DNA of 64,000 nt from DASRDU01 sp035652435 (GCA_035652435.1 DASRDU010000014.1:142187-206186); one strand, 5' to 3'. Shown: positions 10,071 through 20,188, counted from the first letter of the stretch. Numbers and translations: made by a program. The notes: generated by a model not told the origin, from the letters alone.

Positions 10071-12566
10071 TCAGGGTTTCAGGAACCTGGCTGGCTCGAG
10101 CCTGAGTTCGCGGATCGCTTTCACGGCGAGCGCCGCGACTTCGCGCGCGCCGTACTCGGAAAAATGCGTGTCATCCTGTCTGCCCTCGGGCAGGGATTTG
10201 TACTCACCCGGGGCGACCCACAGAAACAGCTTCTTCGAGCCCTCCACACCGCGCCGTTCAATCAGCCGTCGCGTGCTTTCGTGCAGGTCAATCAGCGGCA
10301 CGGCCAGCTCCCTCGAGAGCGCCCGCACGACGTCCGGGTATTCGCCGTGCGTGTCGAAGAACTTTCCTTCCTTGTCAAACCGGCGGCGCACAACCGGCGT
10401 CAGCAGCACGGGGTGCGCGCCGCGCCCGCGCGCCTCGTTGACGAAGCGCGTCAGGTTCCTGCGGTAAGCATCGTGCGGTGCGGCGTAGCGCGCCGGGTCT
10501 TCGGCCTTCTCGTCGTTGTGACCGAACTGAATGAAGACCCAGTCGCCCGCCCGCATTTCCTTAAGCACGGCGTCCCACCGCCCTTCATCAATGAAGCTTT
10601 TCGTGCTGCGGCCATTCACCGCGTGGTTACTGATCGCCACGCCGTCGGTGAAAAATGCAGGGAGCAACTGCCCCCAGCCGCGTTCGGGGTTATCGGCCAT
10701 GGGCTTATTCGCCATCGTCGAATCGCCGATCAGAAAGATCTGCATGCGCCCCGCATCACCTTTCACTTTCCTCACGCCGAGCTTTTCCGCCAGCCAGTCG
10801 GCCACCTGATTCTTGTATTCGGGCGCGAAACTTTCCCAGTTCGCCATCCCGTGCCGGCCGTCGGGAATGGTGATCAGGTCACATTCGACGCCGACGGCTC
10901 TGAGCTTCGATTGAAATTGCGGCGACCAGTTGTAGAGTACGCTCATATCGCCCGTGCCGTGGACGAGCAGGAACGGCGGCAGCCCGGCGCGGACGTGGTT
11001 GATCGGCGAGGCCTCGCGCAGCAGTTGCAACGTGGCTTCGTCGGCCTTCGCTTCCGTCCGGCCGAACAGCCCGCGCATCGAAGTACTCAGGCCCCCGCGC
11101 CGCTCCATGTCGGCGACGAAATCCACGGGCGCGTAAAACGGGGCGACAGCAGCAACACGCGCGTCTTCTTTCGCCAGCACTGCCGCCTGAGCCACGAGTT
11201 GACCGCCTGCCGATTCGCCGACCAGCGCCAGACGATTCGGGTCAACGTTGTATTCGGCGGCGTGCGCTTTGACCCAGCGAATGGCCGTGTGAACGTCTTC
11301 GACCGGGGCGGGGTAGTGGTGCTTCGGTGCCAGGCGGTAGTTGATCGTGAACCACGCGATGCCGCGCTCGGCCACGGGCACAAACAACGGGTCGTTGCCG
11401 CCCCTCTTATCACCGCCCGACCAGCCGCCGCCGTGTACGAAGATCACGCCCGGGAAAGGCCCTTCGCCTGCGGGTACGAAGGCGTCGAGCTTCAGACTCT
11501 CGCCGCCCGCCTGCGCGTATTCGATGTCTGTTTTGACGCGGCCTTTCAGCAACGGATGATCGTAAGGGTTGCGGCGCGCGGGTGCGGCTTCGGCTTTGAT
11601 GGGTGCTTTGGGATTCCACCCGCCCAGCACCTTCTCGCGCGTGAGCGCCTGAGCCTCATCAGCGGTCAGCCTGCGCGCCCACCTGACGCGAGCCGCATCG
11701 CCCGAGCCCGCGCCAGTGCTGTGATACTCGGCGTAACGCGCCGTCTTCTCGCGCTCCGGCCCGGTCCAGTGGTGCCAGCCTTCGGGGCGCACGACCTCAG
11801 ACATTTCGGTGTTGAGAAAGACCGTGTGCGCGAATCCGCGCCACGGGCGGCCCAGGTAAGTCCTGACGCCCGGCTCGCCCGTGATCCGGCAGTTGTTGAA
11901 GACGAAGCCGTAAGGCTGATTTTCGGGCGTCGAGGCTGCCGTGATGTAGCCGTCTCTCAACACGTGAATGTGGCAGCGCTCGAAGAATGCCGTCGCCCCG
12001 CCGAAGATGAAATCAACGTGGCCTGTGATGTAGCAATCTTCAAAATACTGACGGCCGCGATTGAGAAGAATCGTGTCCTGCCAGCCGAGAAAGCGGCAGT
12101 TGTTGAAGCTGACCTGATCGGCGTCCACGCGCAGGGCCAGCGCCTGCCCGACCGGCCCGGCCGAATTCTCGAACGTGATATTCTCAGCCGAAAAACCATC
12201 GCCATCAACCTGCACCGTCGGTGTGCGAAACGTGCCGATTGGTTTGCCATCCGGCCCCGGCAAAGTCGCGTTCAAATTGAAAGTGATGATCGTTGTTGCG
12301 GCATCTTCGCCTTCGAGCCTGATGTAGCGCCGTTCGCGCTGCACATAAATCAGTTCTTTATAGACACCCGGTTTGACGTGAATCACCCACGGGTACTCGG
12401 CGCTCGGCAACCCCTGCGGCGCGGCCATAATCGCGTCGTGGATTGATTTGAATTGTCCGTCGCCGTTCGGGGCGACCGTCGCATCGGCGGCGAGAGCCCG
12501 GCCTGCGCAGGCGGCAAGCAGCACGAGCCAGCCGAGCGTGATTCTGACCCTGGTTTGATGGCTCAT
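10071..12566 (-). CDS. Three-domain pectin de-esterase: CE8 pectinesterase + alpha/beta hydrolase + CE12-like acetylesterase
   Basis: This 831-residue secreted protein contains three hydrolases in a row. Residues about 30-345 are a CE8 pectin methylesterase with GWQDTI, DFIFGG (about 184) and LGRPWRG (about 239). Residues about 350-605 are an alpha/beta hydrolase of the HSL/carboxylesterase type with HGGGWSGGDKRGG (oxyanion hole, about 379), GESAGG (nucleophile, about 451) and a late DGRHG (histidine). Residues about 610-831 are an SGNH/CE12 domain with LIGDSTMANKP (about 615), FGHND (about 682) and DDTHFSEYG (about 799). All three active sites look complete. The start is the ATG before the signal peptide; the longer frame covers an inverted repeat. 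It should remove both methyl and acetyl esters from pectin. The middle domain's substrate is unknown. Confidence 0.88.
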   Translation of the reverse strand: MSHQTRVRITLGWLVLLAACAGRALAADATVAPNGDGQFKSIHDAIMAAPQGLPSAEYPWVIHVKPGVYKELIYVQRERRYIRLEGEDAATTIITFNLNATLPGPDGKPIGTFRTPTVQVDGDGFSAENITFENSAGPVGQALALRVDADQVSFNNCRFLGWQDTILLNRGRQYFEDCYITGHVDFIFGGATAFFERCHIHVLRDGYITAASTPENQPYGFVFNNCRITGEPGVRTYLGRPWRGFAHTVFLNTEMSEVVRPEGWHHWTGPEREKTARYAEYHSTGAGSGDAARVRWARRLTADEAQALTREKVLGGWNPKAPIKAEAAPARRNPYDHPLLKGRVKTDIEYAQAGGESLKLDAFVPAGEGPFPGVIFVHGGGWSGGDKRGGNDPLFVPVAERGIAWFTINYRLAPKHHYPAPVEDVHTAIRWVKAHAAEYNVDPNRLALVGESAGGQLVAQAAVLAKEDARVAAVAPFYAPVDFVADMERRGGLSTSMRGLFGRTEAKADEATLQLLREASPINHVRAGLPPFLLVHGTGDMSVLYNWSPQFQSKLRAVGVECDLITIPDGRHGMANWESFAPEYKNQVADWLAEKLGVRKVKGDAGRMQIFLIGDSTMANKPMADNPERGWGQLLPAFFTDGVAISNHAVNGRSTKSFIDEGRWDAVLKEMRAGDWVFIQFGHNDEKAEDPARYAAPHDAYRRNLTRFVNEARGRGAHPVLLTPVVRRRFDKEGKFFDTHGEYPDVVRALSRELAVPLIDLHESTRRLIERRGVEGSKKLFLWVAPGEYKSLPEGRQDDTHFSEYGAREVAALAVKAIRELRLEPARFLKP

Positions 12567-12582
12567 GACTCGACAGCTCCTG

Positions 12583-12652
12583 AACGCGAATGGACAAAAC
12601 GACAAAAGGCGGGAAAGATCCTTGTTCCTTTGCCGCTTTGTCCATTCGCGTT
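12583..12652. repeat. Long inverted repeat between receptor and de-esterase genes
   Basis: AACGCGAATGGACAAA (12583-12598) is followed by its exact reverse complement, TTTGTCCATTCGCGTT (12637-12652). The pairing continues imperfectly inwards, so the whole block could fold into a hairpin of about 25 base pairs. It fills most of the 114-base gap between two - strand genes. It could be a REP-like repeat, an mRNA processing site or an attenuator; there is no T-run after it in the direction of transcription. Confidence 0.75.
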
Positions 12653-12680
12653 GAAAGTGCCTCCCCATAATCAGCACGAC

Positions 12681-15600
12681 TCAGAACGACAGCTTGAAGC
12701 CGTACTGGACTTCGCGCCCGATGTAACCAGGACGCTTGCTGATCACCTTGCCGAAGTTGGAGTTGGTGAAATCCACAACTGGGTTATCCCAGTTGATCTG
12801 GTTGAATGCGTTGTAGGTTTCGACGCGCACCTCGAACTTGAAGCGCTCGTTCAGCCGGAACGATTTGCTCAAGGTCATATCGGTCTGCGCCGTGCCCGGC
12901 CCAACCAGACCATCGTAAGTGTACGGGTTCTTGCGAACGGTGTTCGCCGGGTCGGCGGACGTGCCCGCGGGCAGTGCGGCAAACACCGAAGAGTCGAACC
13001 ATCTGTCGCGCGTCGGGTGATCCAACCTGGGATTGCCGCTGACGATGAGGTTTTGCGTGAATTGCAGGATGCGACCTGAATACCAACGATTGGTTGTCGT
13101 GAGTTGCCAGCCGCCGAGCGCCAGATCTACTCCCTTGGGAGCGTCTTTGAGTAACCAGCGCCCTCTGCCAACGGGGATTTCCCACGTCAGCGCGTGGTTG
13201 GCGCGATGGCGCGCCGAGTCTCCCCTGTAGCGCCAGGTCAAATCACGGGCGAATTGTGCACGATCATCAAAGAACTCCGTACTCGCTTCGCGTTGGTAGG
13301 CGTAATTCACCAGCAAGCTCAGCCCTTTGTAAAAAGGCCGCTGCGCCTGGAATTTGTAAGACAGCACATGCAGTCTCCTGCCTGCCGTGTTGGTCTGCGT
13401 GATCGCGCCGTATTGCGGGTAGGGCCGCAGGAGTGACGCCACTGTCACCGTCGCTGCCCCATTGCGCAGCGCGCCGGGGAATTTATCCGGCGTCAGGTAA
13501 TTGCGAAACGGGTTGGGCACCGTCGCATTCGTGACCGAGCGCGGGTTGTCGTACAGGAAGTTCGGATCGGCCATGTTGATGTCAATGCTGTAAGGCAGGT
13601 TCGTCCCATTATTGAAGAAGAAGTCGAAACTCACGACCGTCCGCCCCCACACTTCGCGTTGATACGAGAGACTGAAACGGTCGTTGTTCTGCGGCTTCAA
13701 TTCGTATTGATCCAGGCTGACCGCGTTGCCGAGGTTGGTATAACGGCCCAGCGATTTTTCGGTCGGTTGTTGTAATGGATTGGCCGTGGCCCCTTGCGCC
13801 AACGGGGTCGCTGTACCGGGGAACGGATCAGAGACGCGCGCCAGCGGCACGCCGTTGAGCGGCGTGAGTACGCTCGAGATCGTCGAATAGCCCGTGTACT
13901 GATTGACGAAATCACCCAGCGGATCGCGGATGCTCGACGATGGCGTCATATAGCGCGCATAGCCAAAGCGGACGACCGATCTGCTGTCGAGCTTGAAGGC
14001 GGCACCGAGGCGCGGCAGGAAGTTGTAAGGACTCCGCGACCAGGCGTTGCGGTTATTCTCATCGGTGAAGACCCACGCGCCGTTGTAGATCGGCTTGTAG
14101 CCCCTGGTCGCGAGCAGCGTTAAGACCTGCGCCGGCATCGCGGGCGGCGTTGCCTGAAATTCGGGAATCGGGTTGGTCAAATCCAGCCGCTGTGACAAAC
14201 GGTTCTGCCGGTCAACCGGGCCGGGTTCGTATTCCCAGCGCAAACCGAGGTTGAGTGTCAGGCGATTATTCACTTTGAAATCATCCTGAACGTAAGACGA
14301 ATAGCCAAGTGTTACAACCTCCTGCACGGGCACGCGGCGACCGCTGGTGTTATTGTCCAGATAGCCGAGCAGGAAGGTCGCCCATTCGTTGCCCCCCGTG
14401 TTGATGTTGACGTTTGAATTCTGGGCGGCGGTGAGTTGCGCGCGGAAATTCAGGTTGATCGGCTCGAAGCGCGCGCCCTTGCCGTGATCCACGCGCAACT
14501 CGCCGCCGAATTTGAGCTGATGGTTGCCCAGGTACCAGTTCATGCGTGCTGACCCGCCCCAGCCTTGCGGATGTTGCCAGAACTCGCGTCCGGTGCGCCC
14601 CAGACGATTGGTGACCGTGCCGGTCGGCACATCCACTGCCGGATAGTAAATCGTGTCGCTGGTATAGAGCGAGGTGTACCACGGATTGTTTGGCCACAAA
14701 TTCTGCAGCCCCTCCCTGCCCAGGACCGCCGTCGGCACGGCGGCTTCGTCGGTGATCCGGTGGTAATTGGCGCGCAGATTCAGGACCATCCTGGTGTTGA
14801 TCGTATAGACCGTATCAGCCGCGATGCTCAAACCGTAGCGGTTGCTGCCCGTGATGGGGAAGAGTTTGCCCTTCGCATCCTCGGTGGGCTGTTCCAGGAG
14901 GTGGGTGCGGAATTGTCCGTAACGCACGAACGATTTCCATTTCTCGTTGATGTTCCAGTCAATGCGGTTCGACAGATTCCAGTAATCCACGTTCTCCGTC
15001 TTGGTGCCCTGCCAGTTCAGGTCATTGCCCGGCAGATTGGGCAGCGGCAATTCGGCCAGCAGCTTGACCGCCGTCGGGTCGAAGCGAATTGACGGAATGA
15101 GGTTGCCCGCGAAAAGCGTGCGCACGCCGCTCGAACCGGTCGCGCTGATCGGGTCGTAAATCGGGCGCGCGCAGGTCGTCCCGGCCGGGCAGACCGCATA
15201 GCTCCCGATTCTGGATTTGCTGAAATCGCCCTGCCGTTCCGCCGCCGTCGGCAAAGTGATCTTGACCGTGATCGGCCGATGGTCATCCCACTGCTCATAC
15301 GAGCTGAAGAAGAAGAGTTTGTTCCTTTTGATCGGGCCGCCGATGGTGCCGCCGTACATTTTCAAATTCGTCCCGCGGAAGATCGTTTCGTCCGCGCCGG
15401 GCGTGCGCACGATGGTCGGATCGCCGAAGGCGTTGAGCCTGGGGTCGCGCCGGTGGTAATAGCCCGAGCCGTGATAACTGTTCGTGCCCGACTTCATGTT
15501 CAGCGTGACGATGCCGCCCGCGCTGTAGCCGTATTCGGAATCCACCGCGTTCTTTTGAAACGAAACTTCCTGCACGGCTTCAATCGAGGGCGTGTAGGAA

Positions 15601-16241
15601 GTCTTGTAGCTGGTCGTGAGCGGCACGCCGTCGAGTTGAATGTCATTGGCACGGAAGGTTCCGCCACCCGCGTCAAATTCATCGGCGAAGGCATGATGGT
15701 AGGGACGATTCTCGCCATTCGCATTCTCGCCGCCGTTGATGGTTGGATCGAGTGTCACGATGTTATACGGATTGCGCCCGCGAATCGGCAACTGCGAGAC
15801 CAACTCGCGGCCAATCGTCGTCACGTCGCTGGTCGAGTTGAACTGGACGGCGACGGGCGAGTCCTGGATAGTGATCACTTCGCTCACCCCGCCGACCTCC
15901 AGGTGAGCATCCACGGTCAGGTCACCCCGGTTTTCCACCGTGATGTTCCGTTGTTCATGCTTCTTGAAGCCCGGCGCCTCGACCAGGATCGTGTAGACGC
16001 CCGATTCGACGAAGTCGAAGACGTAGCGCCCGTCGCTGTTGGTCTGGCGGGTGACTTCGACGCCGGTGCCGACATTCTTCAGAGTGACTTTGGCGTTGGG
16101 CAGCGCGCTGCCGCCCGCGTCGCTGACGAGGCCCTGTATCCTGCCCCGGTAATCCTGCGCCGCGACGAGCGTCGAGAGGACGAGGAGCAGGGCCGACGCG
16201 CGGCACAATCCGCTCCCCCGACGGTGATGCAAGGAAGTCAT
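12681..16241 (-). CDS. Oar-like TonB-dependent outer-membrane receptor 1
   Basis: This 1186-residue protein starts with a signal peptide (ALLLVLSTLVAAQ). An N-terminal carboxypeptidase-regulatory-like beta domain follows (IQGLVSDAGGSALPNAKVTL, about 33-110), then a plug-like region with LPIRGRNPYNIVTL, and a long beta-barrel rich in alternating aromatic and polar residues. It ends in YGFKLSF, the terminal aromatic expected for barrel assembly. Acidobacteria use such Oar/CarboxypepD-reg receptors to import large carbohydrates across the outer membrane. A clear TonB box was not identified. It lies directly upstream of the de-esterase and lyase genes in the same orientation, so pectin fragments are the likely cargo. 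GGGGGA precedes the ATG at suitable spacing. Confidence 0.87.
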   Translation of the reverse strand: MTSLHHRRGSGLCRASALLLVLSTLVAAQDYRGRIQGLVSDAGGSALPNAKVTLKNVGTGVEVTRQTNSDGRYVFDFVESGVYTILVEAPGFKKHEQRNITVENRGDLTVDAHLEVGGVSEVITIQDSPVAVQFNSTSDVTTIGRELVSQLPIRGRNPYNIVTLDPTINGGENANGENRPYHHAFADEFDAGGGTFRANDIQLDGVPLTTSYKTSYTPSIEAVQEVSFQKNAVDSEYGYSAGGIVTLNMKSGTNSYHGSGYYHRRDPRLNAFGDPTIVRTPGADETIFRGTNLKMYGGTIGGPIKRNKLFFFSSYEQWDDHRPITVKITLPTAAERQGDFSKSRIGSYAVCPAGTTCARPIYDPISATGSSGVRTLFAGNLIPSIRFDPTAVKLLAELPLPNLPGNDLNWQGTKTENVDYWNLSNRIDWNINEKWKSFVRYGQFRTHLLEQPTEDAKGKLFPITGSNRYGLSIAADTVYTINTRMVLNLRANYHRITDEAAVPTAVLGREGLQNLWPNNPWYTSLYTSDTIYYPAVDVPTGTVTNRLGRTGREFWQHPQGWGGSARMNWYLGNHQLKFGGELRVDHGKGARFEPINLNFRAQLTAAQNSNVNINTGGNEWATFLLGYLDNNTSGRRVPVQEVVTLGYSSYVQDDFKVNNRLTLNLGLRWEYEPGPVDRQNRLSQRLDLTNPIPEFQATPPAMPAQVLTLLATRGYKPIYNGAWVFTDENNRNAWSRSPYNFLPRLGAAFKLDSRSVVRFGYARYMTPSSSIRDPLGDFVNQYTGYSTISSVLTPLNGVPLARVSDPFPGTATPLAQGATANPLQQPTEKSLGRYTNLGNAVSLDQYELKPQNNDRFSLSYQREVWGRTVVSFDFFFNNGTNLPYSIDINMADPNFLYDNPRSVTNATVPNPFRNYLTPDKFPGALRNGAATVTVASLLRPYPQYGAITQTNTAGRRLHVLSYKFQAQRPFYKGLSLLVNYAYQREASTEFFDDRAQFARDLTWRYRGDSARHRANHALTWEIPVGRGRWLLKDAPKGVDLALGGWQLTTTNRWYSGRILQFTQNLIVSGNPRLDHPTRDRWFDSSVFAALPAGTSADPANTVRKNPYTYDGLVGPGTAQTDMTLSKSFRLNERFKFEVRVETYNAFNQINWDNPVVDFTNSNFGKVISKRPGYIGREVQYGFKLSF

Positions 16242-16551
16242 AAGGTTTTCCCCCCTGTCTGATGAGGTCGTTGTTCGCTGTTCGTGATGCGGAACGCCAC
16301 GGGCGCCTTCCGGAAGGTCGGGGGCCCGTGTGACCGCAGGTTCAGAAGCTGCTCAAAGGTCGTTGGTCTCAGCAAAGCCGCGCGCCGCCGGCGGTGTCAG
16401 GTGGGGAATCCACCCGGCTTAAGGACCGCGCCAGCTCTCGCCGTCAACCCTCACCGCGGGCGCGGAAAACCGAGTCAGGTCTCAATTGCGTGCAGGGCGG
16501 GGCAAACGCCGGAGGTCTGCTCCTGACCTGAAAGCCGCCCCGGGGCCTGAC
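16242..16551. other. Intergenic region between two receptor genes
   Basis: These 310 bases separate receptors 1 and 2, both on the - strand. No gene is supported; overlapping frames have no ribosome binding site or recognisable protein. A short self-complementary stretch (GGCCCCGGGGC) lies just past the receptor 2 stop, but it is not followed by a T-run. The region is long enough for a promoter for receptor 1 and the downstream esterases, but no clear -35/-10 pair was found. Confidence 0.5.
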
Positions 16552-19500
16552 TTAGAAAGTGAACTTCGCGCCGAGCTGAACGTCGCGCGGGTTGTTCCGC
16601 TGCGTGGTCACGAACCCGAAGGACGCGTTGCTCGGATCGAGCGCCAGCCCGGACCCGAAGTAAGGGTGGTTGAAGGCGTTCAGGAATTCGCCGCGGATCT
16701 GCAACCGCCGCCGCTCGCCGAGGTTGAAGTTCTTCGAGAGCGAGAGGTTGAGGTTCAAATACGCCTGATTACGCAAATTGCCGAGCGTCGTCGGGACGTT
16801 GCGAATGCCGAACGAGGTCAGCCGGATGAGGCCGGTGACATCAATGGCCGGGATGTCTATGCCGTACTTCCTGCCCTGGTCGTCATTCTGCCCGACCCGG
16901 CTCCTGAGCTGAGTCACGTCGCCCGCGTAGTACAGATTGCTCGAAAGCACGAGCGGTTCCCCTTTCTGCCATTCGTAAGTGCCGTTGAGCTGCCACCCGC
17001 CGACGATGGCGTCAAGGACACTATTCAGGTCATGACCAAACCTCCTGCCGCGGCCCACCGGCAGCAGGTAGATGCCGGAGAACGTGTATCGGTGCGGGCG
17101 GTCGTCGGGCGAGATGCGGTCTTCCAGCTCAGTATCCGAAGGGTTCAGGTAGCTCACCTTTTCGCGCAACCGCGAGTAAGTGTACGTCCCGGTGAAAGTG
17201 AGTTCCTTCGAGAGCCGCTTCTGCGCCTGGAGTTGCAGCGAGTTGTACCGGTTCGCGCCGTTATACTGCTGCACCCAGACGTTGGTGAATTGCGGGAAGG
17301 CCAGGAGCGACTGCGCGCGGGTGATGGTTGATGCTGTGTTGAATGGGCTGCCGCCCACCGGCAGCAGGTTCCGGAACGGGTTGGGGATCGTCGCCGCCAG
17401 GAAAGTGTTGGCCGCCGTATCGGTCGTCGGCGTGTCGCCCAGGAAAGAGCGCGGGACGAAGTTCAGATTCCTGCTGACCGCCAGATCGTAACCCCATGCC
17501 GTCACGTAGTTGGCCTCGACGACGAACTGGCCGGGCAACTCCCGCTGGACGCCGAAGACGAGGCGCGCGAACTTCGCGTTCCGGCGCTCGACGGGAATAA
17601 TGGGAGAGTCCGACGAGCCAAGATCCTGCCCGACCCGGGTGAGCAGCCCGAGGCTCGATCCGAGCGAGGGCTGCAGGCCGTTCGGGAAGGGGTTATTAAG
17701 CGTCCCGACGAAAGTCAGCCCGTTGTTGTTCGACGCCACGAACGGGGTCGAGCCGGAGAAGTTCGCCTGGTTGGGCGTCTCGACCATAAACGGCGCCATG
17801 AAGATGCCGAACCCGCCACGCACGACCGTTCTGTCATTCAACTTGTAAGCAGCGCCGACGCGCGGCTGCCAGTTGCTCTTATCCGCGTTCCAGATCGAGC
17901 GGTTGCTCTGGCCCGCAAAAGTCAGCCCGCCCGCGACACGGAACTTGTCAGGCGTGAGCGAGAAGTTGCCCGGGTTGGCGTTATAGGCAGTGGTGTAAGC
18001 CGCCTGCGCCGCCGCCTGAATCGGGCTCGGCGTAGCCAGATCAATCCCGCGCACGATGCGGTCGTAACGTTCGGTGAGGCCCGCTTCCAGTTCATAGCGC
18101 AACCCCAGATTCAGCGTCAGCTTCCGGCTGACTCGCCAGTCGTCATGGAAATAGAAGCCGTGATAGACCGACTGGACCGAATAGCTGTTCGGGTTATCAA
18201 TCAGGCTCTGCGAAGACGAGGCCGTCGGGATGCCCAGCAGGAACGCCGCCACGTCGCGCCCGTAAGCCTGCCGCAGCGTACTTGACGAATTGGAGGCCGG
18301 GGCCGTGTACGTGCCGTCGAAGAAGAAGCGCCCGCCCTGGTAGCCGTTGCTGATGAAGTTCTCGCGCAGCACACGCAGGTCGTAGCCCGACTTCGTCGTG
18401 TGGCTGCCGAAGATTCTGGTCAGCGTCGGCTGGAACGATCCCATCATAAACGGGCGCAGCAATCCGGCATTATAGTCCGCCCGGTTGGACCCGAGCGTCG
18501 AGCGCACGGGCCGCGTGGCATCGTAAGTTCTGATGTCGAACCGCGGGAAATACTGATATCCGCGCATCGCGGCCAGCGCCTGCTGCGAGAAGCCCAGCAG
18601 CGCCGGGTCGAACTCCTGCGCGGCCTGCCGCTCCTGCGCGAAGCGGTTGAAGTTCACGCGCACATCCAGCACCGTGGCTGGCGTCAGCGTGGCGGTGTAA
18701 TCCACGTTGCCGCCGTCGTTGGTACGGAATTCAAACCCGCTCGTGACGGGGAAGTTGTTGACCACGCCCGCCCAGTTGTACCGGTCTTCCGGGTTGAAGC
18801 TGTGGTAATACTTGCCGAAGACCGTCTGCCGCTCGCTGATCTTGTGGTCGAGCCGCGTCAGGTAAGCCCGGTAGTTCTGCCGGCGGATCATGTTCGAGAA
18901 ATAGTTGTTCGTGCCGTCCGCGTTGCCTGCGGTGTTCGGCGGCGGGTAGTAGTTCAGATAAGCGACCGCCACCGGACTCAGCCGCGCCGCCGGGATGACG
19001 TTGCCGGGAAAGGCCGTGCGCACTACGTTGCTGCCGCTCTGCGTCGCGGTCGCCGGGTCGTAGATCAGCGTCGGCGTCTGGAGCGCGAGCAGGTCAGAAA
19101 AATCCCCGCGCCGCATCTTCGCCGTCGGCACGGTGAAGAGTTGAGGCTCGGCGACGCTGTCTTTGAGGCGCTCGTATGAGAAGAGGAAAAACGTCCGGTT
19201 GCGCCCGTCATAGCCCGCCGGCCCGAACACATTCTTCGGCAACCAGACCGGCCCGCTCACGACGCCGCCGAAGCGGTGATAGGTGCGTTCGGGGCGCTCC
19301 TGCCCCGTTCGGTTCGAGAAAAAGTTGTTGGCGGTGCGGCTGCGGTCGCGGTTGAAGTACCAGAGTGAGCCGTGCAGCGCATTGGTCCCGCTTTTGACCG
19401 CCACGTTGACCGTGCCACCGGCGGAGTAGCCCTGCTGCGCGTCGAAGAGGTTCGTCTGGACCTTGAACTCCTGCACCGCGTCGGCGGGCGGCGAGAAGCC

Positions 19501-20124
19501 CACGCCGCCGTCGAAGGCGTAATTGGGCGCGCCGTCGAGCGTGATCTGATTGCGGCCCGTCGCGCCGTTCGAGCGGAAGGCCGCCAGGTTGCCGTTCGAG
19601 GTCGGGCCGGTGAAGAGCGGGTTGCCCGTGTAGGCGATGCCCGGCGCGAGCGTGGCCAGCTGGTACGCGGTGCCTTCGGTCAGCGGCAGTTCGCTGATCT
19701 GCTGGCCGGTCACGATTGTCCCGGTGCTGACTGAGTTGGTCTCCAGAGTCGGCGCATCGCCCACGATGGTGATGGATTCGGTGGACTCACCGACATTCAT
19801 TTGGACGTCCACGGTCAGGTGGTCGGCCACGCGCAGTTCTATATTTTCCCGCAGCGCCTTCCTGAATCCCTGATTCACGACGGTCAGTGCATACCTGCCC
19901 GGCTGCAGGAGCTGGAAGTTGTAGCTGCCGTCTTCGCTCGTCGTGGTGGCGGCGGTGACGTTGGTTTCAACGTTCCTGAGGCTCACTGCCGCGCCCGGCA
20001 CTGCCGCGCCCGAGGGGTCCGTGACTCTGCCCGCGAGCGAGCCGCGGAACTCCTGCGTCACGGCCACGCCGGCCAGTGCCATGAGTAATGCCGCAGTGTA
20101 GAGGCAGATTGATTTCCTTCTCAT
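16552..20124 (-). CDS. Oar-like TonB-dependent outer-membrane receptor 2
   Basis: This 1190-residue protein begins with MRRKSICLYTAALLMALAGVAV, a signal peptide. It has the regulatory-like beta domain (AGRVTDPSGAAVPGAAVSLR), a plug-like segment (ISELPLTEGTAYQLATLAPG) and a large barrel ending LGAKFTF. The start at 20124 was preferred because GGAGGGA lies just ahead of it, inside the alternative longer start at 20136. It follows the GH28 gene's stop by 64 bases (20125-20188) in the same direction. Import of oligogalacturonides or RG-I oligomers is inferred from context. It is a paralogue of the other four receptors but clearly diverged from each, which suggests different cargo rather than recent duplication. 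Confidence 0.87.
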   Translation of the reverse strand: MRRKSICLYTAALLMALAGVAVTQEFRGSLAGRVTDPSGAAVPGAAVSLRNVETNVTAATTTSEDGSYNFQLLQPGRYALTVVNQGFRKALRENIELRVADHLTVDVQMNVGESTESITIVGDAPTLETNSVSTGTIVTGQQISELPLTEGTAYQLATLAPGIAYTGNPLFTGPTSNGNLAAFRSNGATGRNQITLDGAPNYAFDGGVGFSPPADAVQEFKVQTNLFDAQQGYSAGGTVNVAVKSGTNALHGSLWYFNRDRSRTANNFFSNRTGQERPERTYHRFGGVVSGPVWLPKNVFGPAGYDGRNRTFFLFSYERLKDSVAEPQLFTVPTAKMRRGDFSDLLALQTPTLIYDPATATQSGSNVVRTAFPGNVIPAARLSPVAVAYLNYYPPPNTAGNADGTNNYFSNMIRRQNYRAYLTRLDHKISERQTVFGKYYHSFNPEDRYNWAGVVNNFPVTSGFEFRTNDGGNVDYTATLTPATVLDVRVNFNRFAQERQAAQEFDPALLGFSQQALAAMRGYQYFPRFDIRTYDATRPVRSTLGSNRADYNAGLLRPFMMGSFQPTLTRIFGSHTTKSGYDLRVLRENFISNGYQGGRFFFDGTYTAPASNSSSTLRQAYGRDVAAFLLGIPTASSSQSLIDNPNSYSVQSVYHGFYFHDDWRVSRKLTLNLGLRYELEAGLTERYDRIVRGIDLATPSPIQAAAQAAYTTAYNANPGNFSLTPDKFRVAGGLTFAGQSNRSIWNADKSNWQPRVGAAYKLNDRTVVRGGFGIFMAPFMVETPNQANFSGSTPFVASNNNGLTFVGTLNNPFPNGLQPSLGSSLGLLTRVGQDLGSSDSPIIPVERRNAKFARLVFGVQRELPGQFVVEANYVTAWGYDLAVSRNLNFVPRSFLGDTPTTDTAANTFLAATIPNPFRNLLPVGGSPFNTASTITRAQSLLAFPQFTNVWVQQYNGANRYNSLQLQAQKRLSKELTFTGTYTYSRLREKVSYLNPSDTELEDRISPDDRPHRYTFSGIYLLPVGRGRRFGHDLNSVLDAIVGGWQLNGTYEWQKGEPLVLSSNLYYAGDVTQLRSRVGQNDDQGRKYGIDIPAIDVTGLIRLTSFGIRNVPTTLGNLRNQAYLNLNLSLSKNFNLGERRRLQIRGEFLNAFNHPYFGSGLALDPSNASFGFVTTQRNNPRDVQLGAKFTF

Positions 20125-20188
20125 AACTCCCTCCATTCATATTTCGAGTATTGCGGTTACTGCTTATCAATCTCACCTGGTCTGCCAG

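Noticed and set aside
10164..12446. 760-codon open frame on the + strand opposite the three-domain esterase
   Set aside because: It is the antisense shadow of a strongly recognised gene; long frames opposite real genes are common at this GC content. The sequence is arginine-rich with no known motif or ribosome binding site.
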